Source of the DNA: JAVBJV01 sp031546815
GTDB lineage: Bacteria; Pseudomonadota; Alphaproteobacteria; Acetobacterales; Acetobacteraceae
Assembly (NCBI GenBank): GCA_031546815.1
Contig: JAVBJV010000017.1
Coordinates: 8,807-72,806 of the forward strand
Length of the DNA stretch: 64,000 nucleotides
Direction of reading: 5' to 3'
The notes below the pieces were generated by a model, which was not told the DNA's origin, ran no database searches, and was given only the letters and a program-made list of their open reading frames with translations. Of this stretch, positions 34,279 through 43,009 are shown in pieces (positions within the stretch are counted from its first letter, which is position 1; each line of letters starts with the position of its first letter). Position numbers and translations under genes: made by a program.

Positions 34279-34656
34279 ATGTCCTTGCGCGACCGACATT
34301 CACAGCACCGCCCTCCCCCTTCGGCAGGTTTGCCGCTGGTGGTCGCTGTGCTGCGCGACGGGCAGGACATCCTCGACATCGCGCTGTCCCCCGGCGCGGC
34401 GCGCTGTGCCGGACAGGCGCTGTGCGGGCTGCACGCGACATGGTGCCAATATGCGCGCCGCCCGTTCCGCACCGGGTGCGAGACACATCCCAGCGCGGAC
34501 GAAGCCGCCATGGTCACACTGTTCGACGCCCTCGCCCACGATCACGCAGCGCATGCCGATGCACTGCTGCTGTGGATGCTGCGCCCCGCCGGGCACGCGC
34601 AGGCGCGGCAGCATGCGTGTCAGCTCATCCGGGCATTGGGAACAATGCCTTCATAA
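34279..34656 (+). CDS. small unknown protein, possibly iron-regulated
   Basis: 125 residues, family not recognised. The middle part is hydrophobic and has Cys in RCAGQALCGLHATWC and RTGC; the end is His-rich (ALAHDHAAHADALLLWML). There is no signal peptide. Two other frames overlap here (34242-34754 plus, 34247-34486 minus) and are less protein-like. A Fur-type box upstream suggests a link to iron. Confidence 0.45.
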   Translation: MSLRDRHSQHRPPPSAGLPLVVAVLRDGQDILDIALSPGAARCAGQALCGLHATWCQYARRPFRTGCETHPSADEAAMVTLFDALAHDHAAHADALLLWMLRPAGHAQARQHACQLIRALGTMPS

Positions 34657-34726
34657 CGAGGAATGTTGCATCCGTGCGCGGATCGTCGGATCGTTGCCGC
34701 CGACAGACACTCCGGGGAGCATCAGA

Positions 34727-35476
34727 ATGCAGGAATTCGCAGGCAAGCGCGTGATCGTAGCGGGCGGCAGCAAGGGTATCGGCCGCGCCATTGCGCTGGG
34801 TTTCGCCAAGGCGGGAGCCGATGTATCGATCTGCGCACGCGGGGCCGAGGCCTTGCAGCGCACGAAATCCGACATGGCCTCGCACGGCCATCGCGTGCAT
34901 GCCGCCAGTTGCGATCTGGGCAACAAGACCGACATCGAACGCTATATCGCCGAGGCCATCCAGACTCTGGGCGGGGTGGATGTGCTGGTGAACAACGCCT
35001 CGGGCTTCGGCTATGCCGACGACGACGAAAGCTGGGCGCGCAGCATGAATGTCGACATGCTGGCCACGGTCCGCGCCTCGAACGCGGCGTTGGCCGAGCT
35101 GAAGAAAGCGCGTGGCTCGATCATCAACCTGTCGTCCATTTCGGCCTATCGCCCGTCCACGCGCACGCCGTCCTATGGCGCGATCAAGGCGGCGATCACG
35201 CATTACACAGCCAGCCAGGCGGCCATGTTCGCGCGCGACCATGTGCGGGTGAACGCGGTGGCCCCGGGGTCGATCGAATTCCCGGGCGGCATCTGGGAAC
35301 AACGCCGCACCGAGAACCCGGACCTGTATGACCGCACGCTGAAAAGCATCCCGTTCGGCCGACTGGGCCACCCGGACGAGGTGGCCGATGTCGTGCTGTT
35401 CCTGGCATCCCCCCGCGCCCGCTGGATCACCGGGCAAACACTGACCATCGATGGTGGGCAGTTGCTGGGGGTCTGA
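34727..35476 (+). CDS. short-chain dehydrogenase/reductase
   Basis: 249 residues. Classical SDR motifs: cofactor GGSKGIGRAIALG near residues 13-25, NNAS after LGGVDVLV, catalytic Ser in SIINLSSISA, the YGAIKAA stretch (Tyr and Lys of YxxxK), and GQTLTIDGGQ at the end. The Arg-rich ICARG after strand beta-2 suggests NADP. ATG 34727 follows GGGGAG. It converges with the Tim44-like gene four bases away. Substrate unknown. Confidence 0.9.
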   Translation: MQEFAGKRVIVAGGSKGIGRAIALGFAKAGADVSICARGAEALQRTKSDMASHGHRVHAASCDLGNKTDIERYIAEAIQTLGGVDVLVNNASGFGYADDDESWARSMNVDMLATVRASNAALAELKKARGSIINLSSISAYRPSTRTPSYGAIKAAITHYTASQAAMFARDHVRVNAVAPGSIEFPGGIWEQRRTENPDLYDRTLKSIPFGRLGHPDEVADVVLFLASPRARWITGQTLTIDGGQLLGV

Positions 35477-35480
35477 CCTC

Positions 35481-36497
35481 CTAAGCCGCCTGCTGAATGG
35501 CCGACAGCTGCCACGCCTGCAGCGGCAGACGCGTGAACGTCCACAGTTCGGTGGCGGTCACGCGGTCGGTGTCGCTGCCATCGGTGATCTGGCCGGTATG
35601 CGTGTTGCGCGTGACGTCCAGCATCGAGAACTTCATCGCCACCGTCGCATAATCGCGCCCGTTCTCGCGCCACGCCTGCGACAGGTCGCCCTGCTCCAGC
35701 GCCACATTGGTCACGGTGTTGGTCTCGCCACGGCTGGCCTGCGCCTGCAGGTCCTCGTTGAAATAGCCATACATCTCGCCCGTGGTCAGACGGCGCAGCG
35801 CCTCCGTATCAGAACGCGACCAGGCGGCCTGAATATCGATCAGCGTGGCCTCGAACGCGTCAAAATCGGCCTTGTCGAGCGTCAGCGGCGCGGTTTCCAC
35901 CGGGGCCATCTGACTGGGTGCGCGTCCGCTCAGCCCGCCGCCGCCGATATCGCGGATCGGCGGAAAGCCCGAACCGCCCTGCCGTTCAAGCGGCGCCTCG
36001 GGATAGGACGAACCCGCCGGCTGGGTCTGCGCACGGCCGCGGAAGAACCCGGCCACTTTGCGGACCACCCAGAAGATCAGGAAGAACTGCAGCAGCATGC
36101 CCAGCAGTCCGCCCATGCCCATGCCACCGAAAAACCCGCTGCCGGACAGCATGCCGAACAGCCCCGCCCCCAGCAGCCCACCCATCAGCATGCCGCCGAA
36201 ACCGCCACCGAACATCCCGCCGCTGCGTGCACCCGCCTGCTGCCCCTGCCCGTAATCGGGGCGCGTATAGCCGGGGGTACCCTGCGGCGTCATGCTGCGT
36301 TCCATCGGCGCGGCGCTGGGTGCCGTGCGCGTGGGCGGCGGCGGCGAATAGGTATAGCTGCCCCGACTGCCCGAGGACCTGCCCCCGCCAGCCCGCGCGT
36401 CGGCCGGAACCGGCGTCAGGGACAGGGCCAGCACAGCCGCCAGCGCCAGAACGCGGGGCAGAGACTTCCGAACGGAAAAACGGGAATGTTTGTTCAT
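35481..36497 (-). CDS. Tim44-like domain membrane protein
   Basis: 338 residues. A signal-like N-terminus (SLPRVLALAAVLALSLTPVPADA), a Gly/Ser/Pro-rich stretch, then a Gly/Met-rich hydrophobic helix region (GGMLMGGLLGAGLFGMLSG, then LLGMLLQFFLIFWVVRKVAGFFRG), and a C-terminal Tim44-like domain from about residue 205 (LTLDKADFDAFEATLIDIQAAWS). Bacterial Tim44-like proteins act in membrane assembly or stress, with function mostly unknown. ATG 36497 begins MNKHSRFS. Confidence 0.85.
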   Translation of the reverse strand: MNKHSRFSVRKSLPRVLALAAVLALSLTPVPADARAGGGRSSGSRGSYTYSPPPPTRTAPSAAPMERSMTPQGTPGYTRPDYGQGQQAGARSGGMFGGGFGGMLMGGLLGAGLFGMLSGSGFFGGMGMGGLLGMLLQFFLIFWVVRKVAGFFRGRAQTQPAGSSYPEAPLERQGGSGFPPIRDIGGGGLSGRAPSQMAPVETAPLTLDKADFDAFEATLIDIQAAWSRSDTEALRRLTTGEMYGYFNEDLQAQASRGETNTVTNVALEQGDLSQAWRENGRDYATVAMKFSMLDVTRNTHTGQITDGSDTDRVTATELWTFTRLPLQAWQLSAIQQAA

Positions 36498-36580
36498 GCC
36501 CGGAATATAGGGAGCGTTGCCCCCCGACAAAAGGGATTCCTTGGGAAATGTGGGATTGTTGAGGCGCGCAACCACAGGGT

Positions 36581-37177
36581 ATGTATCGCGGCATGGCTGT
36601 TCTCCCGCGCCTGTCCGCCCTGTTGCTGCTGCTGGTCCTTGTGGCCTGCGGCGGTCCGCGCCCGCAGATCGGCACGGTTCCGGCCCCCGGCCCCACCACC
36701 TGTGTACCCTTTGCACGCGAACTATCCGGCGTGGCACTGTTCGGCGACGCCCGCACCTGGTGGGCGCAATCCGCCGGTCGGTACGACCGCAGCCAGCGCC
36801 CGGCAATCGGCAGTGTGCTGGTCTTCAAACCCACCCGCGCCATGTCATCCGGCCACGTGGCCGTGGTCACCCAGGTGGTCCGCGCCCGCGAAATCCGGGT
36901 GGCGCATGCCAACTGGGCCTCGGGGCGGGAGAAGGGCGTGGTGCTGCGCGACCAGCAGATCATCGACGTTTCCCCCCGCAACGACTGGACTCAGGTGCAG
37001 GTCTGGTTCGCCCCCGGGGCGCATCTGGGCCGCACGGTCTGGAACACCTGGGGCTTCATCACCGCCCCGGACCGCCCCGGCGAGCGCGAAATCGCCCGCG
37101 CCATCCCCGTGGCGGCACGGGTTGCCGCCACCACCCGCCCCGGGCAGCAACCCAGCGCGCGGAATACATCAAGGTAA
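36581..37177 (+). CDS. CHAP-domain lipoprotein (putative peptidoglycan amidase)
   Basis: 198 residues. A lipobox-like signal LLLLVLVACGG, then a CHAP domain: Cys in TTCVPFARELSG, a conserved GSVLVF, His in MSSGHVAVVTQV and HANW. These fit the Cys/His/Asn(Glu) set of CHAP peptidases, which cut peptidoglycan cross-links. The C-terminal tail is basic. ATG 36593 (MAVLPRLS) may be the real start. It is divergent from the Tim44-like gene. Confidence 0.8.
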   Translation: MYRGMAVLPRLSALLLLLVLVACGGPRPQIGTVPAPGPTTCVPFARELSGVALFGDARTWWAQSAGRYDRSQRPAIGSVLVFKPTRAMSSGHVAVVTQVVRAREIRVAHANWASGREKGVVLRDQQIIDVSPRNDWTQVQVWFAPGAHLGRTVWNTWGFITAPDRPGEREIARAIPVAARVAATTRPGQQPSARNTSR

Positions 37178-37334
37178 AATACCGGTTTCCCAATAAAACC
37201 GCTTGCAACGGAATGGGCGCGGGGCCACATGTGCTGCACATCTTTCCGGCCGCATTTGGCGTTCTGCGAATGCCCGGGCTAAGATACGGCATCAAGGGGT
37301 TTCTGCCCCGCGTTATTACTTCGAGGAGTGGGGC

Positions 37335-37592
37335 ATGGGTAGCTTCAGCATCTGGCACTGGGCGATCGTCATTCTGGTCGTCATGCTGCTGTTCGGGAGC
37401 GGCAAGATCAGCGGTCTGATGGGTGACTTCGCAAAGGGCATCAAGTCCTTCAAGAAGACCATGGCCGAAGAAGACGATGCGTCGATGGCGTCCAGCACCG
37501 ATCCGAAGCCCACGGGCTCGATCCAGGGGCCCGACGCGCAGACCGCACAGAAGACGACGACACCGCAGAACACGACAACTCCGCAGGGTTGA
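37335..37592 (+). CDS. tatA: Sec-independent translocase subunit TatA
   Basis: 85 residues. A short N-terminal membrane helix (FSIWHWAIVILVVMLLFGSGKI) is followed by the amphipathic helix LMGDFAKGIKSFKKTMAEED with the conserved FG and K, then a Gln/Thr-rich tail. TatA forms the translocation pore with TatBC. It stands alone here; no tatB or tatC is adjacent. GAGGAG precedes ATG 37335, and a strong terminator follows. Confidence 0.93.
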   Translation: MGSFSIWHWAIVILVVMLLFGSGKISGLMGDFAKGIKSFKKTMAEEDDASMASSTDPKPTGSIQGPDAQTAQKTTTPQNTTTPQG

Positions 37593-37612
37593 TCCCCGGG
37601 CTGTTCAGTTCG

Positions 37613-37648
37613 CCCCCGAAGATCCTGCATCTTCGGGGGTTTTCTTTT
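37613..37648 (+). terminator. rho-independent terminator after tatA
   Basis: Ten-base stem CCCCCGAAGA / TCTTCGGGGG, seven-base loop, then TTTTCTTTT. Confidence 0.92.
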
Positions 37649-37674
37649 GCCAGCCCCGCCATCTGGAGCAGAGC

Positions 37675-38316
37675 ATGAGCACAGCCACCGACCTGTCGAT
37701 TCCCGACTGGGCCAGTGCAACCATCATCCGCGCCGGCCAGCGCATGGATGCGCGCGGCTGGGTGCCGGGCACGGCGGGGAACTTCAGCGTCTTCCTGCCC
37801 GAACGCCGACAGATCGCCATCACCGCCAGCGGCTGGCACAAGGGATTCCTGACGCCAGACGCCGTCATGCTGGTCGACATGCAGGGCACGCCCCTGTCCC
37901 CCGGCCTGCGGCCAAGCGCGGAAACCGGGCTGCATTGCCAGATCTACCGGCTGTTCCCCGAGGCCCGCATGGTGCTGCACGGGCATTCGGTCGCGGCGAC
38001 GGTGCTGTCGATGGAGAACGTCAGCGGAGCGATCTCGCTGGCGGACTATGAACTGCTGAAGATCTTCGGCCTGCCGACGCACGACGTCGCAATCGACATC
38101 CCCGTCATCGACAACAGCCAGGACATCCCGCACCTGGCCGCATTGTTCGAGGCGGCACTTGCACAAAAACCGACAGACAGCTTCACTTTCCCCGGCTATG
38201 TGATTCGCGGCCACGGCGTCTATGTCTGGGGCCGCACCGAGGATGAAACGCTGGCCCGGCTGGAAGGGCTGGAATTCCTGCTGGCCTGCGAACTGGAACG
38301 GAAAAGGCGCCAATGA
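37675..38316 (+). CDS. mtnB: methylthioribulose-1-phosphate dehydratase
   Basis: 213 residues, class II aldolase fold. Zinc His motif VLHGHSVAATVLSME and later His in VIRGHGVYVWGRTEDE; the N-terminal TAGNFSVFLP is typical. It is the dehydratase of the methionine salvage pathway. ATG 37675 has GGAG upstream. The three mtn genes overlap or touch, so they form one operon with mtnD and mtnC. Confidence 0.95.
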   Translation: MSTATDLSIPDWASATIIRAGQRMDARGWVPGTAGNFSVFLPERRQIAITASGWHKGFLTPDAVMLVDMQGTPLSPGLRPSAETGLHCQIYRLFPEARMVLHGHSVAATVLSMENVSGAISLADYELLKIFGLPTHDVAIDIPVIDNSQDIPHLAALFEAALAQKPTDSFTFPGYVIRGHGVYVWGRTEDETLARLEGLEFLLACELERKRRQ

Positions 38317-38876
38317 GCCATCTGATCGTCTATAACGACACCGACCCCGCCACCCCAATCCTCAAGACCGCCGACGCGGATGAGATGACGGCCGAGCTGG
38401 CCAGGATCGGCGTACGGTTTGAACGCTGGACGCCGCGCATGGCCGCGCTGATCAAGATGACCGTCAAGACCAGCCCCGCCGACAGCGCCGAGGATATCCT
38501 GCGCGCCTATATCCCGCATCTCGATGCGCTGATGGGCGGTTACGCCGGATCGGCCGATGTGGTGAAGCTGACGCCGGGCCACCCGCAGGCGACCGAAATG
38601 CGTGAAAAATTCCTGCAGGAACACACGCATTCCGAGGATGAAATCCGCCTGTTCATCTATGGCGGCGGAAACTTCCTCCTGCATCCGAACGACAAGATCT
38701 ACGACGTGCGCTGCGAGGCGGGCGACATCATCTTCGTGCCGGAAAACGCCAAGCACTGGTTCGATGCTGGCGAGAGTCCGTATTTCGTGGCGCTGCGTGT
38801 CTTCACGCACACAACCGGGTGGGAGCCGCACTTCACCGGGTCGGGACTCAACGAAAAATTCCCGGCCACACCATGA
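38313..38876 (+). CDS. mtnD: acireductone dioxygenase
   Basis: 187 residues, cupin fold. The metal ligands HTHSEDE are near residues 104-110, and the fourth His is in NAKHWFD. It oxidises acireductone to 2-keto-4-methylthiobutyrate and formate (Fe form) or to methylthiopropionate, CO and formate (Ni form). Its start overlaps the mtnB stop by four bases. Confidence 0.96.
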   Translation: MSHLIVYNDTDPATPILKTADADEMTAELARIGVRFERWTPRMAALIKMTVKTSPADSAEDILRAYIPHLDALMGGYAGSADVVKLTPGHPQATEMREKFLQEHTHSEDEIRLFIYGGGNFLLHPNDKIYDVRCEAGDIIFVPENAKHWFDAGESPYFVALRVFTHTTGWEPHFTGSGLNEKFPATP

Positions 38877-39556
38877 CTGCCCCGCGCGCCATCGTCACCG
38901 ACATTGAAGGCACCACAAGCAGCATTTCCTTCGTGAAGGACGTGTTGTTTCCGTTCGCGCGGGCGCGGATGGCCGCGTTCCTCGCCGCGCATGAAACCGC
39001 CCCCGATGTTGCCGCCGCACTTGGCGATGTGCCTGGCCTAAACCGCACGCATAAATGCGCCACCTTGCTGGAATGGATGGACGCCGACAGCAAGGCCACA
39101 CCGCTGAAAACCCTGCAGGGCCTGATCTGGCGCAGCGGCTTCGAGAGCGGGGAGCTGCGTGGGCATCTCTACGCCGACGCCGCGCCCTGTCTGCACGCCT
39201 GGCACGCGGCGGGGATCAAACTCTACATCTATTCGTCCGGGTCGGTTGCCGCGCAGAAGCTGCTGTTCGGGTATTCCGACGCGGGCGATCTGACGCCCCT
39301 GTTCTCGGGCTTCTTCGACACGCATGTCGGCACCAAGCGTGAAGAAGCCAGCTATGCTGCCATCCACGCGCAGCTCGATCTTCCCGCCGCCGATATCGCC
39401 TTCCTGTCCGATATCGCCGAAGAACTCGACGCGGCACAGGCCGCCGGGTTGCGTACCTGTCAGCTGGTCCGCCCCGAAGACAACACAGCCCCTTCCGGAC
39501 GCCACCCCGAAGCCGCTACATTCCCCGATGTCTCGAGGCTTCTCGGCCTCGGGTAA
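38873..39556 (+). CDS. mtnC: enolase-phosphatase E1
   Basis: 227 residues, HAD fold. The nucleophile motif is VTDIEGTTSSISFVKDVLFP; LYIYSSGSVAAQKLLFG and GTKREEASY are motifs II and III, and FLSDIAEELDAA is motif IV. It turns diketo-methylthiopentyl phosphate into acireductone by enolisation and phosphate removal. It is coupled by an ATGA overlap to mtnD. The other salvage genes, mtnA and mtnK, are not in the window. Confidence 0.96.
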   Translation: MTAPRAIVTDIEGTTSSISFVKDVLFPFARARMAAFLAAHETAPDVAAALGDVPGLNRTHKCATLLEWMDADSKATPLKTLQGLIWRSGFESGELRGHLYADAAPCLHAWHAAGIKLYIYSSGSVAAQKLLFGYSDAGDLTPLFSGFFDTHVGTKREEASYAAIHAQLDLPAADIAFLSDIAEELDAAQAAGLRTCQLVRPEDNTAPSGRHPEAATFPDVSRLLGLG

Positions 39557-39573
39557 AACCACAGAGGCGCCGG

Positions 39574-40557
39574 ATGCTCACAACCTACACAACGACAGAC
39601 GGCAAGCTCGCCCTGCTGGACCCTGGCCACAAGGAAGGTGCCGTCGCGCGCGCCGTGTGGATCGACCTGCTGGAACCCACCCCGCAGGAAGAGGCACTGG
39701 TGCAGAACGTCTTCAACGTCGAAATCCCGACGCGCGAAGAAATGGAGGAGATCGAAAGTTCATCGCGCCTGTATCGCGAGGACGATGCGCTGTTCCTCAC
39801 CTCGCCCTTCCTGTTCGGAGCCGACACCACGCTGGTCGGCAGCACCAACATCAGCTTCGTGCTGACCAACACCACGCTGATCACCGTACGTTATGCCACG
39901 CCGAAAGCGTTCGGTATGTTCAGCGCACGGGCATCGAAGACGCCCATGCTGCTCGCCTCGCCCGATGGCGTGATGCTGGGGCTGTTTGAACAGATCGTCG
40001 ATCGGCTGGCCGATGTGCTGGAACGCACTGCCGTCGATATGGACACTGCCTCGCAGAACGTCTTCCACACCCAGCGCACCGACAAGCGCGCCGACAAACG
40101 CGACCTCGCGCTGCGCCATGCGCTGGGCACACTGGGGCATGTCGGTAACCTGACGTCGCGTGCATCGGAATCGCTGCTGGGTCTGTCGCGCATCCTCAGC
40201 TTCATCAGCGCCGAGAAATCCTCGCTGGTCTGCAACGAGAGTCACGTCCGCATCAAGACGCTGGTGCGCGACGTGCGCAGCTTGATGGAACACACCAGCA
40301 TGCTGACCAACAAGGCCAACTTCGTGCTGGATGCCACGCTTGGCATGATCAACATCGAACAGACGACGATCATGAAGGCGTTCACCGTCGCCACCGTCGC
40401 ACTGATGCCGCCGACGCTGATCGCCGGGATCTACGGCATGAACTTCCACGTAATGCCGGAAATTGAATGGCTGTTCGGCTATCCCTATGCTCTGGTGCTG
40501 ATGCTGTTGTCGGCCCTGGCCCCTATTTTGTATTTCAAGCGCAAGGGCTGGCTGTAA
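39574..40557 (+). CDS. CorA-family divalent cation transporter
   Basis: 327 residues. A cytoplasmic alpha/beta domain is followed by two C-terminal helices (VATVALMPPTLIAGIYGMNF and YALVLMLLSALAPILYF). The signature GMN (YGMNFHVMPEIEW) at the loop after the first helix marks the CorA family. It imports Mg2+ or Co2+, or exports Zn2+ in ZntB-like members. It is 17 bases after mtnC and may share its operon. Confidence 0.92.
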   Translation: MLTTYTTTDGKLALLDPGHKEGAVARAVWIDLLEPTPQEEALVQNVFNVEIPTREEMEEIESSSRLYREDDALFLTSPFLFGADTTLVGSTNISFVLTNTTLITVRYATPKAFGMFSARASKTPMLLASPDGVMLGLFEQIVDRLADVLERTAVDMDTASQNVFHTQRTDKRADKRDLALRHALGTLGHVGNLTSRASESLLGLSRILSFISAEKSSLVCNESHVRIKTLVRDVRSLMEHTSMLTNKANFVLDATLGMINIEQTTIMKAFTVATVALMPPTLIAGIYGMNFHVMPEIEWLFGYPYALVLMLLSALAPILYFKRKGWL

Positions 40558-40569
40558 GCGGGGGATGGA

Positions 40570-41820
40570 ATGCGTATTTCGGTTCTGGGTGCGGGCGTCG
40601 CGGGCGTTACCACGTCGTGGTATCTGGCGCGCGACGGGCACGATGTCACGCTGATCGATGCGGCGCCGTGTGTGGCGGAAGGCGCCAGTCACGGCAATGG
40701 TGCGCAGCTCAGCTACAGCTATGTCGCACCGCTGGCCGATCCGTCCGTGCTGCCAAAACTGCCGGGCTGGTTGCTGAACCCGTCGTCTCCGTTACGCTTC
40801 ATCCCGCGGCTCGATCCGGACCAGTGGCGATGGTGCCTGTCGTTCCTGCGCAACTGCACCGTCAGCGCGGCAGCGCGTGGAACATCGCATCTGCTGGCGC
40901 TGGGCAGTTACAGCCGCACCGCCGTGCATGCGTTGGTGCAGGAAACCGCGCTGCCGTTCGATTATCAGCGCAATGGCAAGCTGGTGCTGTATCGCGATGC
41001 CAGCGCGTTCGAAGCTGCAAAGCGGCAGTTGCAGTATCAGGCCAAACTTGGCAGCGAACAGACCGCGCTGACACCGGCCGGTTGCGTCGCCACCGATCCG
41101 GCTGTTGCGCCGCTTGAAAAACATCTGACTGGCGGCATTCTGACCCCCAGCGAAGAAGCGGGCGACTGCGCGCGCTTCACCGCCGCACTGGCTGAACAGG
41201 CGGTGCAGAAATACGGGCTGAAGCTGCATCTGAACACACGCATCACAGGCCTGCGGGTCGAGGGCAATCGCATCGCCGGTGTGCACACCGCAACGGGCGA
41301 TATCGATGCCGATGCCTGCGTTGTGGCACTGGGCAACGGCTCGCCCGCATTGCTGTCGCCGCACGGCATTCGTCTGCCGGTCTATCCGTTACAGGGTTAC
41401 AGCCTGACCGCGCCGATCGGTGCGCAGCATCTGCCGCCGAAGATCAGCATCACTGATCTGCACCACAAGATCGTCTATGCAAAGCTGGGCGATCGTTTGC
41501 GTGTGGCGGGCATGGTCGATCTGGTCGGGCGTACGCTGCGCCCCAATCCGTCGCGCCTCGCGCTGCTGGAACATCAGGCGAAAGAGACCTTCCCCAATGC
41601 TGCCGATTACGACCACGCCGAACACTGGTGCGGCGCTCGCCCCGCCACGCCCGACAGCATGCCGCTGATCGGCGCAACGCCGGTGCAGGGACTGTGGATC
41701 AACACGGGACACGGCGCACTGGGCTTCACCCTGTCCTGCGGCAGCGCGCGCGCTCTGGCGGACACGATCGGCGGGGACGTGCCGGGCATCGATCTGACAC
41801 CGTTTGATCCGCTACGCTAG
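40570..41820 (+). CDS. D-amino acid dehydrogenase, FAD-dependent (DadA-like)
   Basis: 416 residues, DAO fold. FAD-binding ISVLGAGVAGVTTSWYLARD at the N-terminus, GNGAQLSYSYVAPLADP in the DadA style, and near the end WCGARPATPDSMPLIGATP followed by NTGHGALGFTLSCGSA. It deaminates D-amino acids such as D-alanine and passes electrons to the respiratory chain. It is 12 bases after the CorA gene. The next gene converges. Confidence 0.9.
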   Translation: MRISVLGAGVAGVTTSWYLARDGHDVTLIDAAPCVAEGASHGNGAQLSYSYVAPLADPSVLPKLPGWLLNPSSPLRFIPRLDPDQWRWCLSFLRNCTVSAAARGTSHLLALGSYSRTAVHALVQETALPFDYQRNGKLVLYRDASAFEAAKRQLQYQAKLGSEQTALTPAGCVATDPAVAPLEKHLTGGILTPSEEAGDCARFTAALAEQAVQKYGLKLHLNTRITGLRVEGNRIAGVHTATGDIDADACVVALGNGSPALLSPHGIRLPVYPLQGYSLTAPIGAQHLPPKISITDLHHKIVYAKLGDRLRVAGMVDLVGRTLRPNPSRLALLEHQAKETFPNAADYDHAEHWCGARPATPDSMPLIGATPVQGLWINTGHGALGFTLSCGSARALADTIGGDVPGIDLTPFDPLR

Positions 41821-41845
41821 ACGCAGGACAGCGTCCCCACGTCCC

Positions 41846-43006
41846 TCACGCCCGGATCACATGCGGCACGAAGCGCGAATCGTTCGTTGTCACAACACGC
41901 CGGTCCTCGCGCACGCCGATGCCAGCCGGTCGGTCGGCGATGATCCAGCTGCCGATCACCGGATAGTTACCCTCGAAGCACGGCATATGCGCCAGCGCCT
42001 GCACGATGTGGCCCTCGGCGCCATAGGCACCACCCGCGTCGTCCACGACAACGCCGTCGCGCACCAGCGTCACGTTCGCGCCCTCGCGCGAATAGAGCGG
42101 CTTGCGGACGTAGGTCTGCCCGAGTTCCGATGCGCGTGGATCACCCTCGAAATACGCGGGCAGCAGATTGGGGTGACCGGGGGCAAGGTCCCACAACAAG
42201 GGCAGCAATCCTTTGTTCGACAGGATGGTCTTCCAGACAGGTTCCAGAAAATCAGTGTCTGTGATCAGCAAGTTGGCGGCGAATGCGTCGCGCAGCATCC
42301 ACTCCCACGGGTAGAGCTTGAACACCAGTGGCATCGCCTCGCCATTTGCATCGCAGAACATGCCGCTCTCAAGCAGGCCGATATCTTCAATCGCGGTGAA
42401 ACCCGTCTGTAATCCGGCCAGCACCGCGCAGTCCTGGATATAGGCAACCGTGCCGCGATCTTCGGTCGAGCCACGCATGCTGGCGCCGAACAGTTTGCGC
42501 CCACCGGCCATCGCGCCGATCGCCGCCACCAGTTTGTCGTGGATGGAATTGAACTGGTCGGTCCCCGTGGGCAACGCACCGCGCGCGATCTGTTCTTCCA
42601 GCCACGCCCACTGGAAACACGCTGCTTCGTACAGCGCGGTCGGCGTGTCGGCGTTGTATTCCAGCAGCTTGGCGGGCTTCAGCCCATCATACGCAAAATC
42701 GAACCGACCATAGAGCGACGGATCACGCCGCCGATAACTCTCGCGCACGAGATCCCACGCACTCTCCGGAATGGCGAGGCGCTGCATGATCTCCTCATCA
42801 CGCACTGCCCGATCGACGATCTCGAGCGACATTGCGTGCAGTTCGGCGGATGGGTCTTCCAGATCATGTTCGATCTGTTGCAACGTGAATTCGTAATACG
42901 CGCTCTCGTCCCAATACGGCAGGCCGTCGATCGTGTGATAGACGAAGCCGCATTCTTCCGCGCTGCGCCGCCAGTCGGGCCGTTCGTCGATCGTGACGCG
43001 ATACAT
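41846..43006 (-). CDS. glutathionylspermidine-synthase-like ATP-grasp protein (YgiC type)
   Basis: 386 residues, typical length for YgiC/YjfC. The N-terminus WDESAYYEFTLQQIE and RRRDPSLYGRFDFAYDG are family stretches; the ATP-grasp region has LEYNADTPTALYEA (acidic and Asn ligands), and the end has GNYPVIGSWII. Only the synthetase domain is present, without the amidase domain of the E. coli Gss. Substrate is unproven. It is coupled to the DUF1190 gene. Confidence 0.9.
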   Translation of the reverse strand: MYRVTIDERPDWRRSAEECGFVYHTIDGLPYWDESAYYEFTLQQIEHDLEDPSAELHAMSLEIVDRAVRDEEIMQRLAIPESAWDLVRESYRRRDPSLYGRFDFAYDGLKPAKLLEYNADTPTALYEAACFQWAWLEEQIARGALPTGTDQFNSIHDKLVAAIGAMAGGRKLFGASMRGSTEDRGTVAYIQDCAVLAGLQTGFTAIEDIGLLESGMFCDANGEAMPLVFKLYPWEWMLRDAFAANLLITDTDFLEPVWKTILSNKGLLPLLWDLAPGHPNLLPAYFEGDPRASELGQTYVRKPLYSREGANVTLVRDGVVVDDAGGAYGAEGHIVQALAHMPCFEGNYPVIGSWIIADRPAGIGVREDRRVVTTNDSRFVPHVIRA

Positions 43007-43009
43007 CTG

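Noticed and set aside
34242..34754. Alternative 170-residue frame over the Fur-box gene
   Set aside because: Arg/Ala-rich composition and it runs into the SDR gene; the 34279 frame looks more like a real protein.
37593..37675. SAM riboswitch ahead of mtnB
   Set aside because: The region is filled by the tatA terminator and a short leader; no SAM aptamer pattern.
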